A stretch of 64,000 bases of DNA, taken from assembly GCF_000429025.1 (NCBI RefSeq), contig NZ_KE386833.1:696582-760581 (forward strand), read 5' to 3'. Position numbers and translations under genes: made by a program. The notes under the pieces were generated by a model. That model was not told where the DNA came from, did not search any database, and saw only the letters and a list, made by a program, of their open reading frames with translations. The stretch's first letter is position 1; each line of letters starts with the position of its first letter. Below, one piece after another: positions 44,412 to 53,108 of this stretch. The DNA comes from Actinospineispora spinosispora DSM 44797 (GTDB lineage: Bacteria > Actinomycetota > Actinomycetes > Mycobacteriales > Pseudonocardiaceae).

Positions 44412-45712
44412 CCGCGCCCGGCACCGAGGCGCTGCTCGGCGAGGTACTGGGCCGGATCACCGAGGAACGGCTGCGGGCGGCGGCCGTGGATGTCACCGAC
44501 ATCCCCAGCCCCACCGGCAGGGAGGCGCCGCTGGCGCATTGGCTGGCCGACCGGCTGAACCGTGCGGGGCTGGTCGCGCAGGCACAGCACCTCGACGAAC
44601 ACCAGGCGAACGCGGTCGGCAGGCTGCGCGGCAGCGGGCGGGGGCCCGACCTGATGCTGTACGCGCCGATCGACACCCTGACCACCGGCGACGCCGATCT
44701 CGACGTGCCGTGGATCGGACCGACACTGCGCCCGGACATGCTGCCCGACGCCGTCGTCGGCGGTCCGTTCGTCACCGGGCTCGGCGCGAGCAACCCGAAG
44801 GGGCACGCGGCCTGCATCCTCGTTCTGGCCGAGGCACTCGGTGCCGTCGGAGCCCGGCTCGACGGTGACGTCGTGGTCGCGTTCGGCGCCGGCGGCATGC
44901 CCACCAACAGCATCGCCGCGAGCGGCTACCCGGGCCGGGCGAACACCGGCCATGGCGTCGGCTGCTCGTTCCTGCTCGAACGCGGCTGGCACACCGACCG
45001 CGCGGTCATCGCCAAACCCGGCGACTTCATCGCGCACGACGAGGTCGGGCTGTGCTGGTTCGAGATCACCGTGCCGGGCATCCACACCTACGTGGGCAGC
45101 CGCCATCGCCTGCCCTACGCCAACCCGATCGTCACCGCGGCGACCGTGGTGACGAGGCTGGAATCCTGGCTGGCCGACTACCCGGCCCGTCATCGCACGC
45201 CGACGGCGGCCCCGCAGGGGGTGATCGGCGCGATCGCCGGCGGGTGGGAGCGGATGCTCGCGGTCACCCCCGCCGAGTGCCGGATCCGGCTCGACCTGCG
45301 GATCGCACCGGGCACGACGCCGGTGGCCGTCCGCCGTGAGCTCGCCTCCTACCTGGCACAGCTGGGGACCGAGCTGGGTGTCGACCTGGGGCTCGACCTC
45401 GTCCTGGCCGTTCCCGGCACCCACACGCCGCCGGACTCGCCGTTCGTCCGCGAGGCGATCGACGCGTGGGAACGGACGAACGGACGGCCGCACGAGCCGG
45501 TCGCGGACAACAGCGGAGCGACCGACGCCAACATCCTGCGTGCCCGGGGTATCCCGACGGTGCGGGTGGGCATGCCCAAGGTGGTGTCCGACGACTTCGA
45601 GGTCGACTTCTCCCGGGGCATGAACACCGTGGACGTCCGTGCGATGCGCCGGCTCTGCGAAGTACTCGCCCGGATCACCCTGTCCACCACCCGGGCCGAC
45701 GAGACCCACTGA
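44408..45712 (+). CDS. M20 family metallopeptidase/amidohydrolase
   Basis: 434-aa ArgE/DapE-like zinc amidase. The metal-binding regions are LMLYAPIDTLTT (Asp), GLGASNPKGHAACILVLAEA, GAGGMPTNS and AHDEVGLCWFE, with a final DNSGATDANILR. M20 enzymes split N-acyl amino acids or amide conjugates. GTG 44408 overlaps the dioxygenase stop. In an aromatic island it might remove an amino-acid or acyl group, as plant indole-acetate amide hydrolases of the same family do. That role is inferred from context. Confidence 0.82.
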   Translation: MTAPGTEALLGEVLGRITEERLRAAAVDVTDIPSPTGREAPLAHWLADRLNRAGLVAQAQHLDEHQANAVGRLRGSGRGPDLMLYAPIDTLTTGDADLDVPWIGPTLRPDMLPDAVVGGPFVTGLGASNPKGHAACILVLAEALGAVGARLDGDVVVAFGAGGMPTNSIAASGYPGRANTGHGVGCSFLLERGWHTDRAVIAKPGDFIAHDEVGLCWFEITVPGIHTYVGSRHRLPYANPIVTAATVVTRLESWLADYPARHRTPTAAPQGVIGAIAGGWERMLAVTPAECRIRLDLRIAPGTTPVAVRRELASYLAQLGTELGVDLGLDLVLAVPGTHTPPDSPFVREAIDAWERTNGRPHEPVADNSGATDANILRARGIPTVRVGMPKVVSDDFEVDFSRGMNTVDVRAMRRLCEVLARITLSTTRADETH

Positions 45713-45724
45713 CGGAAGGCGACG

Positions 45725-46582
45725 ATGCACCCTCCCGCGAGCCGATACGCCGACGCGGACGGCGTGAACTACCACTATCACGAGCTGGGCACCGGCCCGG
45801 ACACCGTGTTCCTGCACGGGGGCGGCCCGGGGTGCACGGCATGGAGCGACTTCGGGCCCGTAGCCGGCCTGTTCGCGGCCGACCGGCACTGCGTGCTGCC
45901 GGACATCCTGCAGTACGGCCGGTCGGACAAGATCCGGATCAGCGGGCCGATGTGGGATTACCACGCGGCGAAGACGGTCGCGCTGCTCGACACACTCGGC
46001 ATCGCCGAGGCGGACTTCGTGTGCAACTCGTGGGGCGGGACCATCGCGCTCAACCTGGCCGCGAAGTACCCGGACCGGGTGCGGTCCCTCGTGGTCACCG
46101 GCAGCATGCCGGTGTTCTACGGCCCGCTCGCACCCCTGCCGGAAGGTGCGCGCCGGGGCCGCAACGCGCGCGACGCCTACTACGGGGGAGAGGGCCCGAC
46201 CAGGGAGAAGATGCGCCAGCTGATCAGCAGGCTGGAGTGGTACGACGGGACGAAACTGCCCGAGGAGACCCTCGAGCTGCGGTACCGGCAGAGCCTCGAC
46301 CCGGAGGAACGCGAGCTGGCCGCGATGTCGGACTCTCCTCGCGGCGACTGGCAGGACCTCACCACCGAGCTGGGCCAGGTGCAGGCACCGACGCTGTTCG
46401 TCTGGGGCATGCACGACGCGTTCCTGACCCCGGACTATCCGCTCATGCTGGCGCGCATGGTGCCGAACGGGAACCTGCACGTGATGGACCACGTCTCGCA
46501 CCATCCACAGGAGGAGCGGCCGGGTGCGTTCCACGCCGTGGTCAGCGGCTTCCTCCGGTCACTGGAGGCGACGTCCGGATGA
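45725..46582 (+). CDS. Alpha/beta hydrolase (MhpC/BphD-like C-C hydrolase)
   Basis: 285-aa hydrolase. The oxyanion region is FLHGGGPGCTAWSDFGPV, nucleophile Ser in CNSWGG, acid in WGMHDAFLTPD and His in DHVSHHPQEE. HGGGPG with the neighbouring dioxygenase favours a meta-cleavage-product hydrolase. GGAAGG precedes ATG. It overlaps the small membrane peptide gene by ATGA. Confidence 0.87.
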   Translation: MHPPASRYADADGVNYHYHELGTGPDTVFLHGGGPGCTAWSDFGPVAGLFAADRHCVLPDILQYGRSDKIRISGPMWDYHAAKTVALLDTLGIAEADFVCNSWGGTIALNLAAKYPDRVRSLVVTGSMPVFYGPLAPLPEGARRGRNARDAYYGGEGPTREKMRQLISRLEWYDGTKLPEETLELRYRQSLDPEERELAAMSDSPRGDWQDLTTELGQVQAPTLFVWGMHDAFLTPDYPLMLARMVPNGNLHVMDHVSHHPQEERPGAFHAVVSGFLRSLEATSG

Positions 46583-46725
46583 CCCGTCGCACGAAGCTCT
46601 TCGCCGCGTTGTCGGCGCTGTTCGGCACCGCGTTCCTGCTGCGACGGCTCGCGGCGCGCAGCAACACGCAGGTGCACCGCATCAACCACCACCAGCCCTC
46701 GACCTCTCGGAGCAGCACATCGTGA
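46579..46725 (+). CDS. 48-aa membrane peptide in the catabolic operon
   Basis: A basic start (MTRRTKLF) is followed by one hydrophobic helix (AALSALFGTAFLLRRLAARS) and a His/Ser-rich tail. ATG overlaps the upstream hydrolase stop (ATGA) and its stop overlaps the next start (GTGA), so both ends are translationally coupled. That makes it a real gene despite its size. It may anchor an enzyme or help a transporter. No homologue recognised. Confidence 0.65.
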   Translation: MTRRTKLFAALSALFGTAFLLRRLAARSNTQVHRINHHQPSTSRSSTS

Positions 46726-47579
46726 GCATCTGGACCGACCTGACCCCGATCGCCCACCGGGTCGAGTACATCGACGCGGCCGGCGTGCCGACCCGGGCCC
46801 TGCGCGCCGGCGATCCGGACAGGGACAGCGTGGTGTTCCTGCACGGCACCAGCGGCCATCTGGAGGCGTTCTCCCGCAACCTGGTGGCGCACGCCGAGCA
46901 CTTCGACTGCCACGCGATCGACATGCTCGGCCACGGCTACACCGGCAAACCCGACCGGCCGTACGAGATCTCGGACTACGTCACGCATCTCGTCGACTAC
47001 CTGGACGCGGTGGGGATCGACCGCGCGCACATCGTCGGCGAGTCCCTCGGTGGCTGGGTCGGAGCCCGGTTGGCGATCGAGCACCCGGCGCGGGTGATCA
47101 GCCTTCAGCTGCTGTGCGCGGGCGGGACGGTGGCGAACCCCGAGGTCATGGACCGGATTCGGACCAGCACCCGCGAAGCCGTGGCCAGCGACGACGTGGA
47201 GCTGACCCGCAAGCGGCTGCGGCTGCTGATGGCCGACCCCGTCGACGCCACCGAGGAACTGGTCGACGTCCGGCACGCCATCTACCACCGGCCCGATTTC
47301 GTGGCGAACATCGACAACCTGCTTTCGCTGCAGGACATGGAACGCCGCCAGCGCAACCTGCTGCGCACCGAGGACCTCGCCAGGATCACTCAGCCGACCC
47401 TCATCGTCTGGGGCAGGCAGAACCCGTTCGGTGAGGTGCCGGAGGCGTCGAAGATGCACGAGGCGATCCCCGGCTCGCGGCTGGAGCTGTTCGAGAAGTG
47501 CGGTCACTGGCCGCAGCACGAGCAGGCCGCGCTGTACAACCCGCTGAGCCTCGCGTTCCTGAGCAAGGCGTCCGGCTGA
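46722..47579 (+). CDS. Alpha/beta hydrolase
   Basis: 285 aa. VFLHGTSGHLEAF, nucleophile GESLGGWVGA, acid region WGRQNPFGEVPE and GHWPQHEQAA with the His. It belongs to the same broad C-C/ester hydrolase group as the gene at 45725 but is clearly divergent. GTG 46722 overlaps the small-peptide stop. It probably acts on a later intermediate of the same pathway. Confidence 0.87.
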   Translation: MSIWTDLTPIAHRVEYIDAAGVPTRALRAGDPDRDSVVFLHGTSGHLEAFSRNLVAHAEHFDCHAIDMLGHGYTGKPDRPYEISDYVTHLVDYLDAVGIDRAHIVGESLGGWVGARLAIEHPARVISLQLLCAGGTVANPEVMDRIRTSTREAVASDDVELTRKRLRLLMADPVDATEELVDVRHAIYHRPDFVANIDNLLSLQDMERRQRNLLRTEDLARITQPTLIVWGRQNPFGEVPEASKMHEAIPGSRLELFEKCGHWPQHEQAALYNPLSLAFLSKASG

Positions 47580-48541
47580 TGCGGGCGGCCCGCTTCCACG
47601 AGTGGGGTGCCCCGCCGGTCCTCGACGAGGTCCCGGAACCGGTGCGAGGCCAGGGCGAGCTGTTGGTCGAGGTGCGGGCGGCGGCGGTCGCGCACCTGGA
47701 CGTGACGGTGTCCGGCGGCGACTTCGGCATGCGCCCTCCGCTGCCCTACATCGGCGGCGTCGAGGGCGCGGGCGTCGTCCTCGAGTCCGACGACCCGTCG
47801 TTGCCACCGGACACCCAGGTCATGCTGCGTGGTGGCGGCCTCGGACTGCTGCGTGACGGCTGCTGGGCGGAACGGGTCGCCGTCCCGGTGAAAGCGGTGA
47901 CCCGGCTGCATCAGTCGTTGCCGCCTGCCGTCGCCGCGACGTTCTTCGTGCCGGCCACCACCGCACATGTGGCCCTGCACGACGTCGCCCGGCTGGAGGC
48001 GGGGGAGACCGTCATCGTGGTGGGGGCGGCGGGTGCGGTCGGGTCGATGGTCGCGCAGCAGGCTCGCGCGGCCGGCGCGACCGTGCTCGGTGTCGTGGGG
48101 CGGCCCGACCAGTTGGGCCAGGTCCCGGACGGAGTCGAGGCGGTCGACGCGACCGACGCGGCGACCACGGAGCGTCTGGCGAAGGAACGAGGGGCGAGCC
48201 TGCTGGTGGACACACTCGGCGGCGCGGACCTCGTCAGCCGCTCCCGCTGGGTACGCCAGGGCGGTCGCGCCGTGGTGATCGGCTACGTGACCGGAGCCGA
48301 GACGCGGATCGATCTGCCGTCGTGGCTGCTCGACGACGTGGCACTGCTGCCGCTCAACATGATTCGGCGGGAACGTCGGGCCCGTGAGGTGGCCGGCGAG
48401 CTCGTGGCGCGACTGGCGGCGGGGGAGCTACGGGTCCCGGTGCAGACCTTCGAGCTGAACGACACGGCGCTCGCGGTCGAGAAGCTGCGTGCCGGACGGG
48501 TGGAGGGTCGGGCAGCGGTCCTCCCGCACTCCGTCGGGTGA
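47579..48541 (+). CDS. Zinc-type alcohol dehydrogenase family/quinone oxidoreductase
   Basis: 320-aa MDR protein. GEGAGVVLES-like GGVEGAGVVLESDD, cofactor segment ETVIVVGAAGAVGSMVAQQA and a typical LRAGRVEGRAAVLP end. No structural-zinc Cys set is visible, so the quinone-reductase branch is favoured. TGATG overlap upstream and GTGA overlap with IclR downstream show one operon. Confidence 0.87.
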   Translation: MRAARFHEWGAPPVLDEVPEPVRGQGELLVEVRAAAVAHLDVTVSGGDFGMRPPLPYIGGVEGAGVVLESDDPSLPPDTQVMLRGGGLGLLRDGCWAERVAVPVKAVTRLHQSLPPAVAATFFVPATTAHVALHDVARLEAGETVIVVGAAGAVGSMVAQQARAAGATVLGVVGRPDQLGQVPDGVEAVDATDAATTERLAKERGASLLVDTLGGADLVSRSRWVRQGGRAVVIGYVTGAETRIDLPSWLLDDVALLPLNMIRRERRAREVAGELVARLAAGELRVPVQTFELNDTALAVEKLRAGRVEGRAAVLPHSVG

Positions 48542-49386
48542 CCCGCGTTCCGGTGAACGGACTGGGTCCGTTGACCGGGTCCGAGACGCTGGGTGACCCT
48601 GACCGGATGCACGCACTCGCCGAGGAGTCGCCGGAACGGGGCAGCAGCGTTCTGGGCAAGGTCCAGCTCATCCTGGAGACCTTCGGACCGGACGACGAGC
48701 ACCTGAGTCTGTCCGAGATCGCCCGCCGGTCCGGCGTGGCCAAGGCGTCGGTGCACCGGCTCGCGCAGGAGCTGCTGCGGTGGGGGCTGCTGGAACGCCG
48801 GGGCTCGGACTACCGGCTCGGCATGCGCCTGTTCGAGATCGGGCAGCGCGTGCCCCGGCAACGCATCATCCGTGAGGCGGCGCGGCCGTACATGGAGGAC
48901 CTGTACCAGGCCACCAATGAGACGATCCACCTCGCGGTGCTGGACGGTCTCGAGGTGTTCTACCTGGAGAAGGTGTCCGGCCACGGCCAGATCACCCGGC
49001 CGTCGAGGGTCGCCGGTCGCATGCCGCTGCACTGCACCGCGACCGGCAAGGCACTGCTCGCCTTCGGTGCCCGCACGGTGCTCGACGAGGTACTGACCAC
49101 GCCGTTCGAACGGGTCACCCCGCACACCGTCTCCACACCGGGGCTGCTGATGCAAGAGCTGGCCCGGGCTCGGGAGCTCGGCTACGCGGTCGAACGGGAG
49201 CAGACCCGGATCGGTTTCCTGAGCGTCGCCATCCCGCTGGCCGGGTCGAGCGGCGCCACGATCGCCGCGTTGTCGGTGACGGCGCCGGTGTTCCGTGCCG
49301 ACGTCACGAAGTTCGCCGGTCTGCTGAGCATGGTCGGCGGCCGGATCACCAAGACGATCTCCACCCTGGGCCGCGCAACCGCCTAG
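48538..49386 (+). CDS. IclR family regulator
   Basis: 282 aa. HTH at about 35-95 (LGKVQLILETFGPDDEHLSL, SEIARRSGVAKASVHRLAQE). The IclR effector domain shows GRMPLHCTATGKALLAFGAR and a C-terminal SSGATIAALSVTAP. Last gene of the operon (GTGA overlap). It probably controls the operon through a pathway metabolite, alongside LysR at 34984. Confidence 0.87.
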   Translation: MTRVPVNGLGPLTGSETLGDPDRMHALAEESPERGSSVLGKVQLILETFGPDDEHLSLSEIARRSGVAKASVHRLAQELLRWGLLERRGSDYRLGMRLFEIGQRVPRQRIIREAARPYMEDLYQATNETIHLAVLDGLEVFYLEKVSGHGQITRPSRVAGRMPLHCTATGKALLAFGARTVLDEVLTTPFERVTPHTVSTPGLLMQELARARELGYAVEREQTRIGFLSVAIPLAGSSGATIAALSVTAPVFRADVTKFAGLLSMVGGRITKTISTLGRATA

Positions 49387-49397
49387 CCGACCTCGAA

Positions 49398-49457
49398 GAT
49401 CATCACCGCGTCAGGGCTGATCGGGTGCCACGACACAGCCCTCAGACGGTGGTGATC
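49398..49457. terminator. Repeated palindrome, copy 2
   Basis: GATCATCACCGCGTCAGGG and CCCTCAGACGGTGGTGATC form 22-bp arms with three mismatches around a 16-nt loop (49398-49419 with 49436-49457). It lies between convergent IclR and hydrolase genes and holds the hydrolase stop codon. Same family as 21956-22021. Confidence 0.75.
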
Positions 49458-50257
49458 TGCTGGGGCGAGCCGAGGAACGGGAGTACCTCGGCGGCGACCT
49501 CGGCGGCCTTCTGCTCCATCAACGGGATCGTGCCGCCGGCGATGACGGCCGTGCGCGGCAGGGTGGGCAGCGCGGCGGCCAGGCGCTCCAGCGCCGGGAG
49601 CGCGAACGGGTCGGCCTCCGCACCCAGCAGGAGCACCGGGGCCTCGACCAGCGGTATCCGATCCTCCATCCGATAGCGGGCGCAGGCCTGGTGCCCCTCG
49701 GCGGGGTCGACGCCCGGCGCGAGCGCGTCGTGGACGAAGCGGTCGAGCAGCGGTGCGGACGGTGCGGGGTAGTACGGGCGGCGCTGTTCCCAGAGTGCGA
49801 GGAGATGGCTCCCGTCCTCGGTCGGGTCCACGACGTCGACCGAGGGCCCGGCGGCGTGCGACGCGCGGTACGACGGGTCGGTGTACGGTGTGGAGGACAG
49901 CACCAGTGCACTCACCCGCTCCGGGGCGGAGGCGGCCATCTCGATCGCGACGGCCCCGCCGGTGTGATGGCCGAGTACGGCGGCGCCGTGCACGGACAGC
50001 GCGTCTAGCAGGGCGAGCGCGCCCACCGCGAAGTGCTCGATGGTGTGCGGCGGCGGGCACGTGGCGCTCCTGCCGAAGGTCGGCATGTCCATCGCGATCG
50101 CGCGGTGACCGGCGGCGAGCAGCGGCAGCAGCTCGCGGAACTCGTCGTGCGAACGCGGCGTCTGGTGCAGCAGCAGCACCGGCGGTCCCTCACCCTGCTC
50201 GACGTAGTGGAGCTGGCCGAGCGGGGTGTCGGCGTAACCGAAGCGGGCGGGACGCAT
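49442..50257 (-). CDS. Alpha/beta hydrolase with unusual nucleophile elbow
   Basis: 271 aa. LLLHQTPRSHDEF is the oxyanion region and LGHHTGGAVAIEMAA the nucleophile elbow, where His (not Ser) occupies the usual place. The acid region is LLLGAEADPFALP. A GHHTGG subgroup of hydrolases exists; its mechanism is unclear. ATG 50257 is chosen as family N-terminus. It is divergent from an NCS1 permease with overlapping dyads between them. Confidence 0.8.
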   Translation of the reverse strand: MRPARFGYADTPLGQLHYVEQGEGPPVLLLHQTPRSHDEFRELLPLLAAGHRAIAMDMPTFGRSATCPPPHTIEHFAVGALALLDALSVHGAAVLGHHTGGAVAIEMAASAPERVSALVLSSTPYTDPSYRASHAAGPSVDVVDPTEDGSHLLALWEQRRPYYPAPSAPLLDRFVHDALAPGVDPAEGHQACARYRMEDRIPLVEAPVLLLGAEADPFALPALERLAAALPTLPRTAVIAGGTIPLMEQKAAEVAAEVLPFLGSPQQITTV

Positions 50258-50420
50258 ACCGCTCACGGTGAGCGCTACCGCCGGCTCCCTCAACCACAGC
50301 GGACCGGTGAACGGACCATCCGCACATCGCGCACCGTCTGTTCACCCCGCGCCACGTGCACATCGCGCGGCGTGGACGCGGCGTGCGCGGTGTCGTCTGA
50401 GTCGTGCCCGGTCCGGAGAG

Positions 50421-50474
50421 CGAACCGGATTCGTTGTAGCCGGTTCGGGTGCTTGTGAGGGTGGGCACACCCGA
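50421..50474. promoter_or_regulatory. Overlapping dyads between hydrolase and permease genes
   Basis: CGAACCGG (50421-50428) pairs with CCGGTTCG (50440-50447); TCGGGTG (50445-50451) pairs with CACCCGA (50468-50474). Two overlapping inverted repeats just upstream of the permease start suggest a regulator-binding site. Confidence 0.45.
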
Positions 50475-50493
50475 ACAGGTGAGGTGCAGCTCT

Positions 50494-51939
50494 GTGGCGA
50501 ACGACAAGACGCAAGTCGGCGGCCGAATGTGGCAGGCCATCGACGACAACTCGCTGACGCCGGTTCCCGCCGACCAGCGCAAGTCCGGGTGGTACCTGTC
50601 CTGGCTGCCCGCCGGTGTCGCCACCTCGCTGCTGCAGCTGACCATCGCCGGCACGATCACCGCACTGGTCGGCTCGATCATGGGACTGGTGGCCGGGGCG
50701 CTGGTCGGCACGCTCATCATGGCGCTGGGCTGGCTCTTCGGGAACATCGCACGGAAGGAAGGCTTGTCGAGCACCGTGCTGCCGCGGTTCTACGGCCTCG
50801 GTCTGCGCGGCTCCGCGATCTCCTCACTCGCCTTCGGGATCATGATCATCGGTCTGCTGGCCAGCGAGAACGTTGTGCTCTACCACGGAACGCTGTTCGC
50901 TCTCGGTTGGCAGGACACGACCGGGACGAGAGTGCTGGTGTACGGCGTGCTCACCGCCGTATGGGTGCTGCTGAGCATGTTCGGCATCACGATGGTGACC
51001 CGGACGTCCTCGGCGCTGGTCGTCGTGTTCCTGTGCCTGCTCGCCTACATGACGTTCCAGATCTACCACGGCTCCACCGTCACCCTGGCCGACGCCTTCA
51101 CCCAGGCGAGTACCTCGATGACCGGGTCCGACGCGTCGCGGTTCATCACCGTCATCGGCATGCTCGGTGGCCAGGGCGGCGCGCTGATCCTGGTCAACGC
51201 GGACTACAACCGATACGCCCGCAGCACCGGCGCGGTCGGCGGTGTCAGCCTGACCGGCGTGATCATGCTCGACATCGTGGGCATCGCGCTCGGCATCCTC
51301 GTGCTGACCGGCGGTAACAAGCTGGTGGGCGAGTACCTGGTTGCGCACGGCGAGTCGACCGCCGCGACGGCGGTGGCCCAGGCCGGAGTCCTCGCCACGC
51401 ACAACACCGGTGCCTACTTCGTGATCCTGTCGGGGACGCTCGGGTTCGTGCTCATGTACGTGGCGCAGACCAAGGTGCAGGTACTGAACGTGTACTCCGG
51501 GGCGTTGGCGCTGTCCAACCTGTGTTTCGTCCTGTCCGGCAGGCACCCGAACCGGTTGGTCATGATCCTGCTGGCGAACGCGATCTGCCTGCTGATGATC
51601 GCGTCGAACGTGTTCGAGAAGCTGGCCGGGTTCCTCGCGGTGCTCGGCATCGTGATCGTCGGGTTCATCGCGCTGGTCGTCGCGGACTACTACATCGTCG
51701 CTCGGCGAGCGCCCCGCCCCGCGCAGGTCGAGCAGGTCAACTGGGCGGGTGTGCTGACCCTGGCCGGTGCGTCGGTCGTCGCCTACGTCCTGAGCGAGAC
51801 CGGGGTGTTCCCGTTCGGGTTCATCGCATCCACCGTGCTGGTACTGGTCGTGTACCCGGTCGTCCGGCTGTGGACGGTGGGACATCCGGCCCCGGTGGCG
51901 ACCGAGCACAGCCTGGCCGACTCCGGGCGCGCGTCCTGA
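50494..51939 (+). CDS. NCS1 family nucleobase/allantoin-type permease
   Basis: 481-aa membrane transporter with about 12 helices. Typical NCS1 features are SWLPAGVATSLLQLTIAGTI at TM1, ENVVLYHGTLFALGW, VNADYNRYARSTGAVGG in mid-protein and LVVADYYIVARRAP near the end. It imports a nucleobase, thiamine or allantoin-like solute with a cation. GTG 50494 follows GTGAGGTG. It could feed the carbamoyl-transfer genes in region 1, but these are 40 kb away and no shared motif is present. Confidence 0.87.
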   Translation: MANDKTQVGGRMWQAIDDNSLTPVPADQRKSGWYLSWLPAGVATSLLQLTIAGTITALVGSIMGLVAGALVGTLIMALGWLFGNIARKEGLSSTVLPRFYGLGLRGSAISSLAFGIMIIGLLASENVVLYHGTLFALGWQDTTGTRVLVYGVLTAVWVLLSMFGITMVTRTSSALVVVFLCLLAYMTFQIYHGSTVTLADAFTQASTSMTGSDASRFITVIGMLGGQGGALILVNADYNRYARSTGAVGGVSLTGVIMLDIVGIALGILVLTGGNKLVGEYLVAHGESTAATAVAQAGVLATHNTGAYFVILSGTLGFVLMYVAQTKVQVLNVYSGALALSNLCFVLSGRHPNRLVMILLANAICLLMIASNVFEKLAGFLAVLGIVIVGFIALVVADYYIVARRAPRPAQVEQVNWAGVLTLAGASVVAYVLSETGVFPFGFIASTVLVLVVYPVVRLWTVGHPAPVATEHSLADSGRAS

Positions 51940-51956
51940 CAACGCGCGCGTTCGCG

Positions 51957-53023
51957 TCACTCCGGATATTCTCTGGTCGCTGTCGGTACCTCCCCCGGGA
52001 CTGACAGCCTCGAGGGCGCTGGTTGAACGCCCTGCCGGTCGGCCCCGCGGGAACCCTTCGTCCGCGGGGCCGATCCACGTGACGCGTGCGAGCTGATCGC
52101 GGCCGCGGTGACGACAGCGATCGTGAGGACGAGCAGGCCGGTGCTCACCCACAGCACGGCGACCGTGCCCTCGACGTCCATGACCAGCCCGCCGATGAGC
52201 GCTCCGGCGGAGATGCCGGCGTTGAACGTGGTCACCAGCAGCGCCGAAGCTGCTTCCGGCATTCTCGGTGCGGCGGCCAGCAGCCACATCTGGGCGCTCA
52301 CCGACGCTCCGCCGTAGCCGAGGCCCCACACGACGAGGAGCACCGGCGCGGTCGAGGCGCTGACCCCGAGCGCTGCCATGACCAGGATCGGAACAGCGAT
52401 CAGAGCGGTGAGCACCAGCACCGTGCGGTGCACCGCACGGCTCACGAGAGCGCCCGCCGCGAAGTTCCCGACCACCCCGGCGACTCCGTAGGCCAGCAGC
52501 ACACCGCTGATCAGCGCCGGCCCGACGCCACCGAGCTGCTCCAGCACCGGGCGCACGAAGGTGTAGGCGGCGAAGTGCCCGGTGACCAGCAGGTGGCGCG
52601 TGCCACCGACCGAGGCGGGACCAGGCGCATGGCGAGCCCGGCAGCCATGGCCCACACCCCGCCGGTCGCCAACCCGGCGGCCAAGCGTGCCACCAGCAGG
52701 ACCGGGAACACGGTGGCCACCGTCGACACCGCGTTGGCCAGCACGAGCAGCCCGACCAGGCCCGCCAGCACGAAGCGGCGATCCCAGCTCCGGATCACGA
52801 GCGTCAGCAATGGGGCGGACACGGCGGCGACGAGCGCCGGCACGGTCATGGTCAGCCCGACCGTGCCGGGCGCAACGCGCAGGTCCGCCGCGATGGGGGT
52901 CAGAAGGCCGACGGGGAGCAGCTCGGTGGTCACCACGGCGAAGGTCGCGGTGGCGATCGTGGCGATGGCCGCCCAGGCACGCGGGGGTGACGTGCCGGTA
53001 CCGGGCTCGGTCGTGGTGGTCAT
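51957..53023 (-). pseudogene. MFS transporter, frameshifted
   Basis: The N-terminal half runs from 53023 (MTTTTEPGTGTSPPRAW) through PLLTLVIRSWDRRFVLAGLV to RLVPPRSVARAT. The frame then turns to nonsense (CWSPGTSPP), while the expected LVTGHFAAYTFVRPVLEQLG follows in a different frame and continues to 51957. A one-base deletion near 52590-52595 restores a normal DHA1-type drug-efflux protein of about 355 residues. It may be a true pseudogene or a sequencing error. It is divergent from a LysR gene. Confidence 0.8.
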
Positions 53024-53108
53024 GGCTCAACCCTCGGCCGCCGTCCGGAGCGGAACAACAGCGAAGATCGAAAGGTTTGATGAGTGGAGCTAATCGATCG
53101 GGGGCACG

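Noticed and set aside
44354-46534. 726-aa antisense ORF
   Set aside because: Antisense to the M20 and hydrolase genes, low-complexity composition and no recognisable domain.
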